Assembly (NCBI RefSeq): GCF_004403945.1
Contig: NZ_SOHM01000048.1
Location: forward strand, 517-50,971
Length of the DNA: 50,455 bases
Direction: 5' to 3'
Source of the DNA: Cryobacterium lactosi
GTDB taxonomy: Bacteria > Actinomycetota > Actinomycetes > Actinomycetales > Microbacteriaceae
Positions 7,684 to 16,235 of this stretch are shown here, piece by piece. The notes beneath the pieces were generated by a model. The model searched no databases and was not told the DNA's origin. It was given only the letters and a program-made list of their open reading frames with translations. The position numbers and the translations under genes were made by a program. Positions within the stretch are counted from its first letter, which is position 1, and each line of letters begins with the position of its first letter.

Positions 7684-8817
7684 GTGCGCCCCGCTTCCCC
7701 TCTAGACTCCCGAAAATCCAACCGACGTCAGCTCAGACTCCAGCAGAAGAGGGCCAGGCAGAAACGCCACCTCGTCATCGTGGCCGGCCTCACCGCCGGA
7801 ACCACGGTGGTCGCGATCGTCACCGGCCTCGTGATCGACGGGGGCGCGTTCTCGGCCGAGGCCGGTCTCCCCGCCGCGACGGCCCAGGTCACGTCCGCCC
7901 CGACGCCCACCGCCACCATCTCGATGCCCACGGTGATCACCCCAGCCGTTCCGATCATCCGCAGCACGGTGCTCGCCGCCGATGGTGCCCCGGCCGGCCC
8001 GGTGACCGGCGGCACCCTGGTCACCGTCACCGGCACCGACCTTGAGGCCGTGACCAGCGCGAGCTTCGGCGCCCAACCGGCCCAGGTGGTGTCGGTGACG
8101 GCGGACACCGTGACGCTGCAAACGCCCGCCGCGACGGACCTCGGCGCCGTTCCGGTGACCCTGTTCACCGGCACCGGTGAACCCGTCCAAGTGGCCGGCG
8201 GAATCAGCGCCTCCGGCGATCCCGCCGCCTCGAGCAGCGCCGCCACCGCTGCCCTCGCCCAGGCCGTCGAGCCCGCGATCGGAGCCTCCATCGCGGCCGC
8301 GACGCCAGCCGCCGAACCGACGACGCCGTCCCTCACCTTCACCTATCTGCCGGACCCGAGGATCACCGCGCAGATCGATTACGCCCTCGCGCACTGGCAG
8401 GACTACAACACCGAGGTGTATGGCTCGATTGCCGGCAACGACTGCGTGAACTTCACCAGCCAGTCGCTCATCGCCCGCGGCTGGACGATGGACGCCGAGT
8501 GGTCCTTCAGCGCCGGCCAGTACAGCGCCGCCTGGGCCAGCTCAACGGTCTTTGCCGCCTATCTCAGCGCCCACCCCGAGCGGGCGACACCGCTCACGGC
8601 CGCTCAGCGTTCCGAGGTCAAGGTGGGCGATATCGTGCAGTTCGATTGGGACGACTCCGGCGACAAAGACCACACCGGCATCGTGACCCGGGTGGAGAAC
8701 ACGGCCTCGGGAGTTCAGGTTTACTATGCCGGTCACACGAACAACACCGACTACAGGTCAGTGGACGAATCGCTGGCCCTGGCGGGTGGCAGCGTCAGCT
8801 ATTGGAGCGTCGTCTAG
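7684..8817 (+). CDS. Exported IPT/TIG plus amidase-domain protein
   Basis: This is a 377-residue exported protein with a GTG start. A very basic N-terminus precedes a hydrophobic segment at residues 30-50. An IPT/TIG immunoglobulin-like domain spans about 88-172 (GPVTGGTLVTVTGTDL is the hallmark). A C-terminal amidase domain of the Amidase_6 (CHAP/NlpC-like) type covers about 225-377. The likely catalytic residues are C254 in GNDCVNFTSQ and H330 in DKDHTGIVTRVE. It probably hydrolyses a cell-wall amide bond, with the TIG domain for adhesion or spacing. The next gene encodes a second copy of the same catalytic domain without the TIG module, so the two arose by duplication. Confidence 0.85.
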   Translation: MRPASPLDSRKSNRRQLRLQQKRARQKRHLVIVAGLTAGTTVVAIVTGLVIDGGAFSAEAGLPAATAQVTSAPTPTATISMPTVITPAVPIIRSTVLAADGAPAGPVTGGTLVTVTGTDLEAVTSASFGAQPAQVVSVTADTVTLQTPAATDLGAVPVTLFTGTGEPVQVAGGISASGDPAASSSAATAALAQAVEPAIGASIAAATPAAEPTTPSLTFTYLPDPRITAQIDYALAHWQDYNTEVYGSIAGNDCVNFTSQSLIARGWTMDAEWSFSAGQYSAAWASSTVFAAYLSAHPERATPLTAAQRSEVKVGDIVQFDWDDSGDKDHTGIVTRVENTASGVQVYYAGHTNNTDYRSVDESLALAGGSVSYWSVV

Positions 8818-8929
8818 GTTCCGGACGGCATCGTCCGAAGACCCCGCAAGGCTCATGGTGCAGTCCCAGACTCTTCACCAAATCGTGTGGTTGGCTTAAA
8901 AGATTCGTCCCCTTCGAATAGAGGTAGTT

Positions 8930-9622
8930 GTGGCTTTAGCTCGACCAGCACGGATTGGCGTCATCGCCCTGGTCCTCGGCGGACTCGTCGTCGGAACCGT
9001 GGCCGTGGCAACGTCCGGCACGGATCGAACCGGCTCGGCCCAGGACGGCACGACCGCGGCCGATGTCTCCGCCGCCGGCTCGGCCGGCTCAGACGCTGCG
9101 CCGCGCCAGACGCCGGCGACCACAGCTGACCCCGTGGACGTGGACCCCGCGGTGCAGGCGCAGCTGAGCTACGCGCTGGCGCACTGGAAGGACTACAACA
9201 CCGACGAGTACGGTGTGGTCACCGGCAACGACTGTGTGAACTTCACCAGCCAGTCCCTGGTGGCCAGAGGGTGGGCGATGGACGAGGACTGGTGGACCAG
9301 CGGAACCGGCTCCGACTTCGACTTCTCCTCGCCCTGGGTGAGCTCGACGGCATTCATGAACTACCTGGCCGACTCCGGCCGGGCGACCGCCCTGACCGAC
9401 GACCAGCGTGATCAGGTGAAGCTCGGGGATGTTGTGCAGTTCGACTGGGACAACTCCGGCGATCGCGATCACACCGCCATCGTCTCCCGTATCGAGGGGA
9501 CCGGCGACAACATCGTGATCTCCTACGCCGGACACACCGACGACACCGACTACCTGTCGGTGGACTACGCGATCACCGAGAAGCACCCGGGCGGGACCGC
9601 GTACTACTGGAGCATCCCCTAG
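8930..9622 (+). CDS. Exported amidase-domain protein (paralogue of upstream gene)
   Basis: This is a 230-residue secreted or membrane-anchored protein. The GTG start is preceded by GAGG. A hydrophobic segment covers residues 8-28, a short low-complexity linker follows, and an Amidase_6-type domain runs from about 72. The catalytic cysteine is C102 (GNDCVNFTSQ) and the histidine is H181 (DRDHTAIVSRIE). The catalytic domain is very similar to that of the preceding gene (YALAHW.DYNT.EYG and SLVARGWAMD are shared), but there is no TIG domain. A strong terminator follows. The predicted role is peptidoglycan amide hydrolysis; the substrate is not determinable from sequence. Confidence 0.83.
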   Translation: MALARPARIGVIALVLGGLVVGTVAVATSGTDRTGSAQDGTTAADVSAAGSAGSDAAPRQTPATTADPVDVDPAVQAQLSYALAHWKDYNTDEYGVVTGNDCVNFTSQSLVARGWAMDEDWWTSGTGSDFDFSSPWVSSTAFMNYLADSGRATALTDDQRDQVKLGDVVQFDWDNSGDRDHTAIVSRIEGTGDNIVISYAGHTDDTDYLSVDYAITEKHPGGTAYYWSIP

Positions 9623-9651
9623 CTCCACCCGGCCAGAACCGGTGCGCCCAC

Positions 9652-9684
9652 AATGCCCCATCACGGATCGTGATGGGGCATTTT
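9652..9684. terminator. Bidirectional intrinsic terminator
   Basis: A 14-bp perfect stem (9652-9665 with 9669-9682, loop GAT) with AAT/ATT at its base is followed by TTTT on the plus strand. It separates the plus-strand amidase gene from the convergent pgm gene. Confidence 0.9.
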
Positions 9685-9705
9685 CGCGCAACTCGCGGGT
9701 GGGCG

Positions 9706-11322
9706 CTAGCTGATGGCGGCGTCGACGATGGCCTTGGCCTCGATCTGCACCTGCTTGAGGTGTTCCTTGCCCTTGAACGACTCGGCGTAGATCTTGTAGA
9801 CGTCTTCGGTGCCGCTGGGCCTGGCGGCGAACCAGGCGTATTCGGTGAAGACCTTGACGCCGCTGATGGCCGCGCCGTTGCCCGGGGCATGGCTCAGCGC
9901 GCCGATGATCTTGTCGCCGGCGAGTTCGGTGGCCGTGATGGCCGCGCCGTCGAGCTTGCCCAGGGCGCTCTTCTGCGCCGGGGTGGCGACCGCGTCGATG
10001 CGCTCGTACGCCGGGGCGCCGAAGTGCTCGGCCAGCTCGGCGTAGCGCACGCTAGGCGACTTGCCGGTCACGGCCACGATCTCCGAGGCGAGCAGGGCCA
10101 GCAGGATGCCGTCCTTGTCGGTGGTCCAGACCGTTCCGTCGAAGCGGACGAAGCTGGCTCCGGCGCTCTCCTCGCCGCCGAAGGCGACCGAGCCGTCGAT
10201 GAGGCCGGGCACGAACCACTTGAAGCCGACCGGCACCTCCCACAGTTCGCGGCCGAGGAACCCGGCGACGCGGTCGATCATGGTGGAGGACACCAGGGTC
10301 TTGCCGATCGCGGCGTCCGTACGCCAGCCGTCGCGGTGGCTGTACAGGTATTCGATGGCCACGGCCAGGAAATGGTTCGGGTTCATCAGGCCGGCATCCG
10401 GAGTGACGATGCCGTGCCGGTCGGCGTCGGCGTCGTTGCCGGTGAGGATGTCGAAGTCGTCTTTGTGCGCCAGCACCGACGCCATCGCGGAGGGGCTGGA
10501 CGGGTCCATCCGGATCTTGCCGTCCCAGTCCAGGGTCATGAACGCCCAGGTGGGGTCGACGTGCGGGTTGACCACGGTGAGGTTCAGGTCGTAGCGGTCG
10601 CGGATGGCGGCCCAGTAGTTCACGCTCGCGCCGCCCAGCGGGTCGGCGCCGATGCGGATGCCGCTGGCCTTGATGGCCTTCATGTCGATGATGTTCTCGA
10701 GGTCGTCGACGTAGGCGCTGCGGAAGTCGTAGGTCTCCACGGCGCTCGGCTCGGCCATCCGCACGGCGCGCATCTCATCGGCGATGATCTCGTTGGCCCG
10801 GTTGGCGATCCACGAGGTGGCGTCACTGTCGGCTGGGCCGCCGTGCGGCGGGTTGTACTTGAAGCCGCCGTCCATGGGCGGGTTGTGGCTGGGGGTGACG
10901 ACGATGCCGTCGGCCTGGTCGTCGTGGCCGGCCCGGTTGTAGGCCAGGATCGCGTGGGAGAGCGCCGGGGTGGGCACGTAGTCGTCGAACTCGTCGACCA
11001 GGACCCGCACGTTGTTGCCGACGAGTACCTCCAGGGCCGTGGTGGTGGCCGGTTTGCTCAGCGCGTGGGTGTCGGCGCCGATGAACAGCGGGCCGGTGAT
11101 GCCCTGGCCGGTGCGGTACTCCACGATGGCCTGGGTGGTGGCGAGAATGTGGTTCTCGTTGAAGGCCGTGTTGAGCGAACTGCCTCGGTGGCCAGAGGTG
11201 CCGAAGACGACCCGCTGGGCCGTGACGGACACATCCGGCTTGAGGTCGTAATAGGCCCGGATGAGGGCCTCAACGTCGATCAGATCTGATTTCTGGGCCA
11301 GGGTGCCTGCGCGTTCGTTCAT
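9706..11322 (-). CDS. pgm: Phosphoglucomutase, alpha-D-glucose-specific
   Basis: This 538-residue protein interconverts glucose 1-phosphate and glucose 6-phosphate, linking glycolysis to glycogen and sugar-nucleotide synthesis in the cytoplasm. The phosphoserine motif is TPSHNPPMDGG with S145. The metal-binding loop is TGNDADADRHG. The sugar-binding GGEESAG loop lies near the C-terminal third, and the last domain holds the RPSGTEDVYKIYAES phosphate-binding loop. The length matches the bacterial Pgm group (about 545). The ATG at 11322 is chosen because family homology begins there; the reading frame stays open upstream only because it runs antisense to pheA. Confidence 0.95.
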   Translation of the reverse strand: MNERAGTLAQKSDLIDVEALIRAYYDLKPDVSVTAQRVVFGTSGHRGSSLNTAFNENHILATTQAIVEYRTGQGITGPLFIGADTHALSKPATTTALEVLVGNNVRVLVDEFDDYVPTPALSHAILAYNRAGHDDQADGIVVTPSHNPPMDGGFKYNPPHGGPADSDATSWIANRANEIIADEMRAVRMAEPSAVETYDFRSAYVDDLENIIDMKAIKASGIRIGADPLGGASVNYWAAIRDRYDLNLTVVNPHVDPTWAFMTLDWDGKIRMDPSSPSAMASVLAHKDDFDILTGNDADADRHGIVTPDAGLMNPNHFLAVAIEYLYSHRDGWRTDAAIGKTLVSSTMIDRVAGFLGRELWEVPVGFKWFVPGLIDGSVAFGGEESAGASFVRFDGTVWTTDKDGILLALLASEIVAVTGKSPSVRYAELAEHFGAPAYERIDAVATPAQKSALGKLDGAAITATELAGDKIIGALSHAPGNGAAISGVKVFTEYAWFAARPSGTEDVYKIYAESFKGKEHLKQVQIEAKAIVDAAIS

Positions 11323-11358
11323 AGTGCCCAGTCTTGCACTCCAACTAGGCTGTGAGCC

Positions 11359-12303
11359 ATGCCACAGACTCCCGATGTGCACTACAGCTTCCTGGGGCCG
11401 GCCGGGACCTTCACCGAAGCCGCGCTCGCCCAGGTGCCCGAAGCCCAGGGCCTGCCCTGGCGGGCGGTCAACAACGTGGGGGAGGCCTTCGCCGACGTGG
11501 TGAGCGGCCGCAGCGTCGCCGCGATGATCGCCATCGAGAACTCCGTCGACGGCGGGGTGAGCGCCACCCAGGACGCCCTCGCCAGCGTGCCGAACCTGCG
11601 GATCATCGGCGAATACCTGGTGCCGGTGAACTTCGTGCTTGTCGCCAGGCCCGGCACCACCCTCGAGGACGTCAAGATCGTCAACGCGCATCCGGTGGCG
11701 TACGCTCAGTGCCGCAGCTGGCTGGAGAGCACCCTGCCCAAGCACGGGCACATCCCGTCGTCGAGCAACGTGGCCGCAGCGGCCGCGCTGTTCGAACCGG
11801 GCCCGGCGGATGCCGCTGTGGCCCCGCCCGGCATCGAGAAGCACCACGACCTCACCGTGCTCGCCCGCAACATCGGCGACAACCCCAACGCCGTGACCCG
11901 GTTCGTGCTCGTCGGCCGCACCACGGTCATCCCGGCTCCGACCGGGGCCGACAAGACCAGCGTCATCGTTGAGCTGCCCGAGGACCGGGCCGGCGCCCTG
12001 CTCGAGATGCTCGAACAGTTCGCCACCCGCGGCGTCAATCTCAGCCTGATCCAGTCCAGGCCGATCGGCGACTCCCTCGGCCGCTACAGGTTCGTCATCG
12101 ACGCCGACGGTCACATCCTCGACGAACGGGTCGCCGATGCACTGCTGGGACTGCGCAGATTCAGCCCCAAGGTGATCTTCCTCGGCTCGTATCCGCGGGC
12201 GGACAAGGCGGCCAATGTGTTCACCGACCGGTACGACAGCGGGGTGTTCATCGAAGCCAGGGACTGGCTGCGCGGGCTTGTCTCGGGGGAGCCGACGGAA
12301 TGA
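11359..12303 (+). CDS. pheA: Prephenate dehydratase
   Basis: This 314-residue enzyme converts prephenate to phenylpyruvate in phenylalanine biosynthesis. The catalytic domain runs from FLGPAGTFTEAAL (residues 11-23) to NPNAVTRFVLVG, which contains the TRF motif. The C-terminal ACT domain (about 200-290) begins TSVIVELPEDRAGAL and carries LIQSRP, the phenylalanine feedback site region. No chorismate-mutase domain is present, as is usual in Actinobacteria. TAGGCT lies 7 nt before the ATG, consistent with a leaderless transcript divergent from pgm. The downstream membrane-protein gene overlaps its stop by 4 nt. Confidence 0.95.
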   Translation: MPQTPDVHYSFLGPAGTFTEAALAQVPEAQGLPWRAVNNVGEAFADVVSGRSVAAMIAIENSVDGGVSATQDALASVPNLRIIGEYLVPVNFVLVARPGTTLEDVKIVNAHPVAYAQCRSWLESTLPKHGHIPSSSNVAAAAALFEPGPADAAVAPPGIEKHHDLTVLARNIGDNPNAVTRFVLVGRTTVIPAPTGADKTSVIVELPEDRAGALLEMLEQFATRGVNLSLIQSRPIGDSLGRYRFVIDADGHILDERVADALLGLRRFSPKVIFLGSYPRADKAANVFTDRYDSGVFIEARDWLRGLVSGEPTE

Positions 12304-12800
12304 CCGGGTCAGGGGGGCCCGACCGGCCGGTCTTCGACCCGCGGCACGATGCCAGGTTCCAGCGCGGCTACCAGCCCGGCGACGCGCCACGCGCCCCCGA
12401 GCGGCCCGGACTGATCGGCGTGCCGCCGGCGTCCCCGGTCGCCGCGGCCGTCGGCACCGACGACTCGCTCGACCTCGACACCCTGGCCTTCGACGGTGAT
12501 GACTTCCAGGACGAGCTGGAGAGCTCTCGGTGGAACCCCTTCATCGCTTTGCTCTGGGTGCTGGCCATCGTGCTTCCGGCCGGTGGCATGGTGCTGCAGT
12601 GGCAGGCCGTGAGCGGCATGTTCGGGAACAGCTCCTTCTCGGGCAACGGGGAACCGCCGGTCTCCTTTGTGCTCCAACAGTTCAGCTATCTGGTCGCGCC
12701 GCCCCTGATCTCGGCCGGGATCGTGATTTTGGGCGGCCTGCTGTTCTGGCACGCCGCGGCCTGGCGAGCACGCCGGCGCCGCATCGTCGAGGGTCGCTAG
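12300..12800 (+). CDS. Hypothetical two-helix membrane protein
   Basis: This is a 166-residue protein whose ATG overlaps the pheA stop (ATGA), so it is translationally coupled. The first 75 residues are hydrophilic, Pro/Gly/Asp-rich and probably disordered. Two transmembrane helices follow (FIALLWVLAIVLPAGGMVL and LVAPPLISAGIVILGGLLFW), with a basic C-terminus (RARRRRIVEGR). No family is recognised. Similar membrane proteins are commonly found behind housekeeping genes in Microbacteriaceae. The function is unknown, and co-expression with pheA does not by itself imply a role in aromatic biosynthesis. Confidence 0.75.
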   Translation: MTGSGGPDRPVFDPRHDARFQRGYQPGDAPRAPERPGLIGVPPASPVAAAVGTDDSLDLDTLAFDGDDFQDELESSRWNPFIALLWVLAIVLPAGGMVLQWQAVSGMFGNSSFSGNGEPPVSFVLQQFSYLVAPPLISAGIVILGGLLFWHAAAWRARRRRIVEGR

Positions 12801-12810
12801 GCCGGACCGG

Positions 12811-13848
12811 TCAGGAATCGTCCGTCGGCTGTGCCCGGCCGGCCGGCACCCGCACCAGCAGAGCCCCGGCATCCGCCCGGAGGAACACGCTTGTCACCGG
12901 CCCGAATTCGTCGCCGTCCAGCTCGAACTCCTGCGGCTTGTCCGGCACGATCCGGATGTCGGTGCCGACCAGGGTGGTCATCGCGCGTTCGTTGTCGGCC
13001 TCGGTGAGTTCGATGATCCGCCGGCCGGCGGCCGAGCGGCGCAACACCCCGTTCTGCCAGGTCACCCGGCGCCAGATCTTGAGCCAGCCGAGCACACCCT
13101 TGGGCTGCAGCACCGCGATGTCGAGGATCCCGTCGTCCAGGCGGGCGTCGGGCAGGAGCTGGATGTTGCCAGGCAGCACCCCGCAGTTGGCGATCAGGAT
13201 GGTGCTCACCAGCGCCTGGTGCTCGCTGCGGGTGCCCAGGCTGTAGCGGATGCGGAACGGTTCCGCCTTGGGGATGGCGCGCATTCCCGCATCCACGTAG
13301 GCCAGCCAGCCCACCTGCTTCTTGAGGTCGGGGCGTGTTGCGGCGATCATCTGGGCGTCGAGGCCGAGTCCGGCCATCACCAGGAAGACATGGTCGTCGA
13401 TGCTGTTGTCGGCGTAGGTCACCGAGGCCACGCCCAGGTCGATGGACCTGTCGGCGCCGTCGAAAGCGATGGTGATGGCGTCGTCGAGGCTGTTCAGCGG
13501 AAGCTGCAGGTTGCGGGCCAGCAGGTTGCCGGTTCCCACCGGCAGGATGCCCAGGCTCACCTCCGAACCGCGCAGGGCTTCGGCCACCGCACGCACGGTG
13601 CCGTCGCCGCCCGCGGCGAGCACCATGGCCACACCCTGGCGGAGCGCCTGCCGGGTGACCCGCTGGCCGGGGTCGGCCACGCTCGTCTCGAGCCAGAGCG
13701 GAGCCGCCCAGCCGGCCGCTGCGGCGGCCGCGTTCACGGCCAGGCGCAACCTGTCGACATCCGTCTTCACCGGGTTGTACACCACCGCCGCGCGGCGGGC
13801 GCTCGAGAGGATCTCGCTGGGTCCGGAACTCGAGGCTGGCACCAGCAC
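12811..13848 (-). CDS. Diacylglycerol/lipid kinase family protein
   Basis: This is a 345-residue member of the DagK/YegS lipid-kinase superfamily. The nucleotide-binding region is seen as AAVVYNPVKTD (about residues 20-30), the catalytic GGDGTV motif in MVLAAGGDGTVRAVAEAL, and LGILPVGTGNLLARNLQLP. The predicted reaction is ATP-dependent phosphorylation of a lipid hydroxyl such as diacylglycerol, at the membrane inner face. A second member of the family is encoded at 36710-37645. The start is GTG at 13848 or 13842, just after a TAGCCT -10-like hexamer. It is divergent from serS with a 43-bp gap. Confidence 0.88.
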   Translation of the reverse strand: MLVPASSSGPSEILSSARRAAVVYNPVKTDVDRLRLAVNAAAAAAGWAAPLWLETSVADPGQRVTRQALRQGVAMVLAAGGDGTVRAVAEALRGSEVSLGILPVGTGNLLARNLQLPLNSLDDAITIAFDGADRSIDLGVASVTYADNSIDDHVFLVMAGLGLDAQMIAATRPDLKKQVGWLAYVDAGMRAIPKAEPFRIRYSLGTRSEHQALVSTILIANCGVLPGNIQLLPDARLDDGILDIAVLQPKGVLGWLKIWRRVTWQNGVLRRSAAGRRIIELTEADNERAMTTLVGTDIRIVPDKPQEFELDGDEFGPVTSVFLRADAGALLVRVPAGRAQPTDDS

Positions 13849-13891
13849 AGGCTAGCAAGGGGGGAACGGCTGGCGCTTGTAGACTGACCGA

Positions 13892-15157
13892 GTGATTGAT
13901 CCGGTGCTGCTACGCGAAAATCCCGACCTCGTCAAGCGATCGCAGGAGGCGCGGGGTGACTCCGTCGAGGCCGTCGACGCCGCGCTCGCCGCGGATGCCG
14001 ACAGGCGATCCTCCATCACAACGTTCGAGGCGCTGCGCGCGTCGCAGAACGCCTTCGGCAAGACCGTGGCGCAGGCCCCGCCCGCCGAGAAGAAGGCCCT
14101 CGTCGCCGAGGCTCAGAGCCTGGCCGCCGAGGTCAAGGCCGCCGGCGCCACCGCCGCCGAGGCCGAGGCCCGCTTCACCAGCGTGATGCGCACCATCGCC
14201 AACCCCATCATCGACGGCGTGCCCGCCGGCGGCGAAGACAATTTCGCCACCCTGCGCACCCACGGCGAGATCCCCACCTTCGACTTCGAAGCCCGCGACC
14301 ACCTCGAACTGGGCGAGATGCTCGGAGCCATCGACATGGGTCGCGGCGCCAAGGTCTCCGGCGCCCGGTTCTACTTCCTGCGCGGCATCGGCGCCAGGCT
14401 CGAGATCGCCCTGATGAACATGGCGCTGGACCACGCCCTTGCGGCCGACTTCATCCCGATGATCACGCCCACCCTGGTGCGGCCGGAGATCATGGACGGC
14501 ACCGGGTTCCTCGGCGAGCACGCCGATGAGATCTACCACCTGCCCGCCGACGACCTCTACCTCACCGGCACCAGCGAGGTCGCCCTCGCCGGTTACCACA
14601 GCGACGAGATCCTCGACCTGACCGACGGACCGCTCCGCTACGCCGGCTGGTCCACCTGCTACCGCCGCGAGGCCGGTTCGGGCGGTAAGGACACCCGCGG
14701 CATCATCCGGGTGCACCAGTTCAACAAGCTCGAGATGTTCACCTACGTGCTGCCCGAGAACGCCGAGGCCGAGCACAACCGGCTGGTGGCCCTGCAGGAG
14801 GGCATGCTGCAGGCCCTCGGCCTGAGCTACCGGGTGATCGACGTCGCCGCCGGCGACCTGGGCTCCAGCGCCGCCCGCAAGTACGACATCGAGGCCTGGG
14901 TGCCCACCCAGGACGCCTACCGCGAGCTCACCAGCACGAGCAACTGCACCACCTACCAGGCCCGCCGCCTGGACATCCGCTACCGCACCGAGAGCGGCAA
15001 GACCGCTCCGGTCGCGACCCTCAACGGCACTCTCGCCACCACCCGCTGGATCGTCGCCATTCTGGAGACGCACCAGCAGGCCGACGGTTCGGTCATCGTG
15101 CCCGAGGCGCTGCGACCGTACCTCGGCGGGCTCGAAGTCCTCACGCCCATCCGATGA
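13892..15157 (+). CDS. serS: Seryl-tRNA synthetase
   Basis: This 421-residue class II synthetase charges tRNA-Ser. The N-terminal coiled-coil arm that contacts the long variable arm covers about 25-105. The catalytic core shows [16 protein letters not shown] (serine and ATP pocket), [24 protein letters not shown] (motif 2 region) and [16 protein letters not shown] (motif 3). The GTG start at 13892 lies 6 nt after TAGACT, a typical leaderless actinobacterial start. The HAD phosphatase gene overlaps its stop by 4 nt. Two of its substrate tRNA genes lie downstream at 16108 and 17599. Confidence 0.97.
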   Translation: MIDPVLLRENPDLVKRSQEARGDSVEAVDAALAADADRRSSITTFEALRASQNAFGKTVAQAPPAEKKALVAEAQSLAAEVKAAGATAAEAEARFTSVMRTIANPIIDGVPAGGEDNFATLRTHGEIPTFDFEARDHLELGEMLGAIDMGRGAKVSGARFYFLRGIGARLEIALMNMALDHALAADFIPMITPTLVRPEIMDGTGFLGEHADEIYHLPADDLYLTGTSEVALAGYHSDEILDLTDGPLRYAGWSTCYRREAGSGGKDTRGIIRVHQFNKLEMFTYVLPENAEAEHNRLVALQEGMLQALGLSYRVIDVAAGDLGSSAARKYDIEAWVPTQDAYRELTSTSNCTTYQARRLDIRYRTESGKTAPVATLNGTLATTRWIVAILETHQQADGSVIVPEALRPYLGGLEVLTPIR

Positions 15158-15966
15158 TCCGCCAGACGGACGCGCCCTGGCTCGTCGCCCTCGACATCGA
15201 CGGCACCACGCTGCACGAGGACGGCACGATCAGCGAGGCCGTGATCCGTCAGGTGCGCAGGGTGCACGAGGCCGGCCACGAGATCATGCTCGCGACCGGG
15301 CGAAGCTCCGCGGCCACCCTGCCGGTGCTCGACCGCCTGGAGATCACCCCGCGGTTCGTCGTCTGCTCCAACGGGGCGATCACCCTGCGCCGCGACGCGG
15401 ATGCCCCGACCGGGTACCGACGCGAATGGGTCGAGACCTTCGACCCCAGCGACGTGCTGCTCTCCATCCGCTCGCACCTCACGGACGCCAGGTACGCGGT
15501 GGAGGACGAGCACGGCTTCTACCGCTACACCGAACCGTTTCCCGACGCCACCATCGGCATCGACAGCGAGCACGTCGGCTTCGACGAGCTGCTCCGTCAC
15601 GACGCCACCCGCGTCGTCGTCGTCTCTCCCGACCACGACATGGAGGACTTCCTCGCCGTGGTCGAGCGGATGGGCCTGAACCGGGTCAGCTACGCCATCG
15701 GTTGGACCGCCTGGCTGGACATCGCCCCCGACGGCGTGAACAAAGCCACCGCCATGGAACGGGTCCGCGCCGAGTGCGGCATCCCCCGCAACCGGGTGAT
15801 GGCGGTCGGTGACGGGCGCAACGACATCGACATGCTGCTCTGGGCCGGTGCCGAGGGCCGGGGTGTGGCCATGGGCCAGGCGCCCGACGAGGTGCTCGAG
15901 GCCGCCACCGAGCTCACGGTGAGCGTGCAGGACGACGGCTTGGCCGTGGTGCTCAGTAGCCTCTAG
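15154..15966 (+). CDS. Cof-type HAD-superfamily phosphatase
   Basis: This is a 270-residue HAD hydrolase of the Cof/YbjI group (class IIB cap). Motif I is [10 protein letters not shown] with nucleophile D14 and D16. Motif II is the LATGRSSA region. Motif IV is [15 protein letters not shown]. The central 100 residues form the C2 cap that sets substrate choice. It should dephosphorylate small sugar phosphates or cofactor intermediates in the cytoplasm; the substrate is unknown. The ATG overlaps the serS stop by 4 nt, an arrangement suggesting translational coupling with serS. Confidence 0.92.
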   Translation: MIRQTDAPWLVALDIDGTTLHEDGTISEAVIRQVRRVHEAGHEIMLATGRSSAATLPVLDRLEITPRFVVCSNGAITLRRDADAPTGYRREWVETFDPSDVLLSIRSHLTDARYAVEDEHGFYRYTEPFPDATIGIDSEHVGFDELLRHDATRVVVVSPDHDMEDFLAVVERMGLNRVSYAIGWTAWLDIAPDGVNKATAMERVRAECGIPRNRVMAVGDGRNDIDMLLWAGAEGRGVAMGQAPDEVLEAATELTVSVQDDGLAVVLSSL

Positions 15967-16044
15967 GACCCAGCCGGAGGGCCGAGTCCGGCCGTGCAGG
16001 GGCTTGTCAGATTCGCGTGTCAGGCTACATATTCCGTGATCGGC

Positions 16045-16050
16045 TAAGAT
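16045..16050 (+). promoter_or_regulatory. Probable -10 element of tRNA-Ser(UGA)
   Basis: TAAGAT lies in an otherwise gene-free gap 58 nt before the tRNA. No clear TTGACA-type -35 is visible upstream. Transcription would start near 16057. Confidence 0.4.
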
Positions 16051-16107
16051 CGGGCGAAGTTCGTTGTTGGATCCGACCCGTCACGGGTTGGCCCTGCGCC
16101 GAACACG

Positions 16108-16192
16108 GGAGGGCTGTCCGAGCGGCCGATGGAGCCAGTCTTGAAAACTGGTGGGCAGAAATGTCTCGTGGGTTCGAATCCCACGCCCTCCG
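16108..16192 (+). tRNA. tRNA-Ser (anticodon UGA)
   Basis: This is an 85-nt tRNA with a 7-bp acceptor stem (GGAGGGC with GCCCTCC), a G discriminator, an anticodon loop CTTGAAA with anticodon TGA at 16142-16144, a long type II variable arm, and a T-arm GTGGG-TTCGAAT-CCCAC. CCA is not encoded. It reads UCA and probably other UCN codons. It lies between serS/HAD and the LCP gene. Confidence 0.97.
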
Positions 16193-16235
16193 CGCCGCTA
16201 GGCGCTGCACCTGCATAATGACGAAAGGATCGTAA

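Noticed and set aside
11323..12390. 356-codon N-terminal extension of the pgm frame
   Set aside because: It runs antisense to pheA, is Arg/Gly/His-rich without domains, and pgm homology starts at 11322.
13910..15073. 387-codon minus-strand frame opposite serS
   Set aside because: Antisense shadow of serS with GC-skewed Val/Gly/Glu composition and no motifs.
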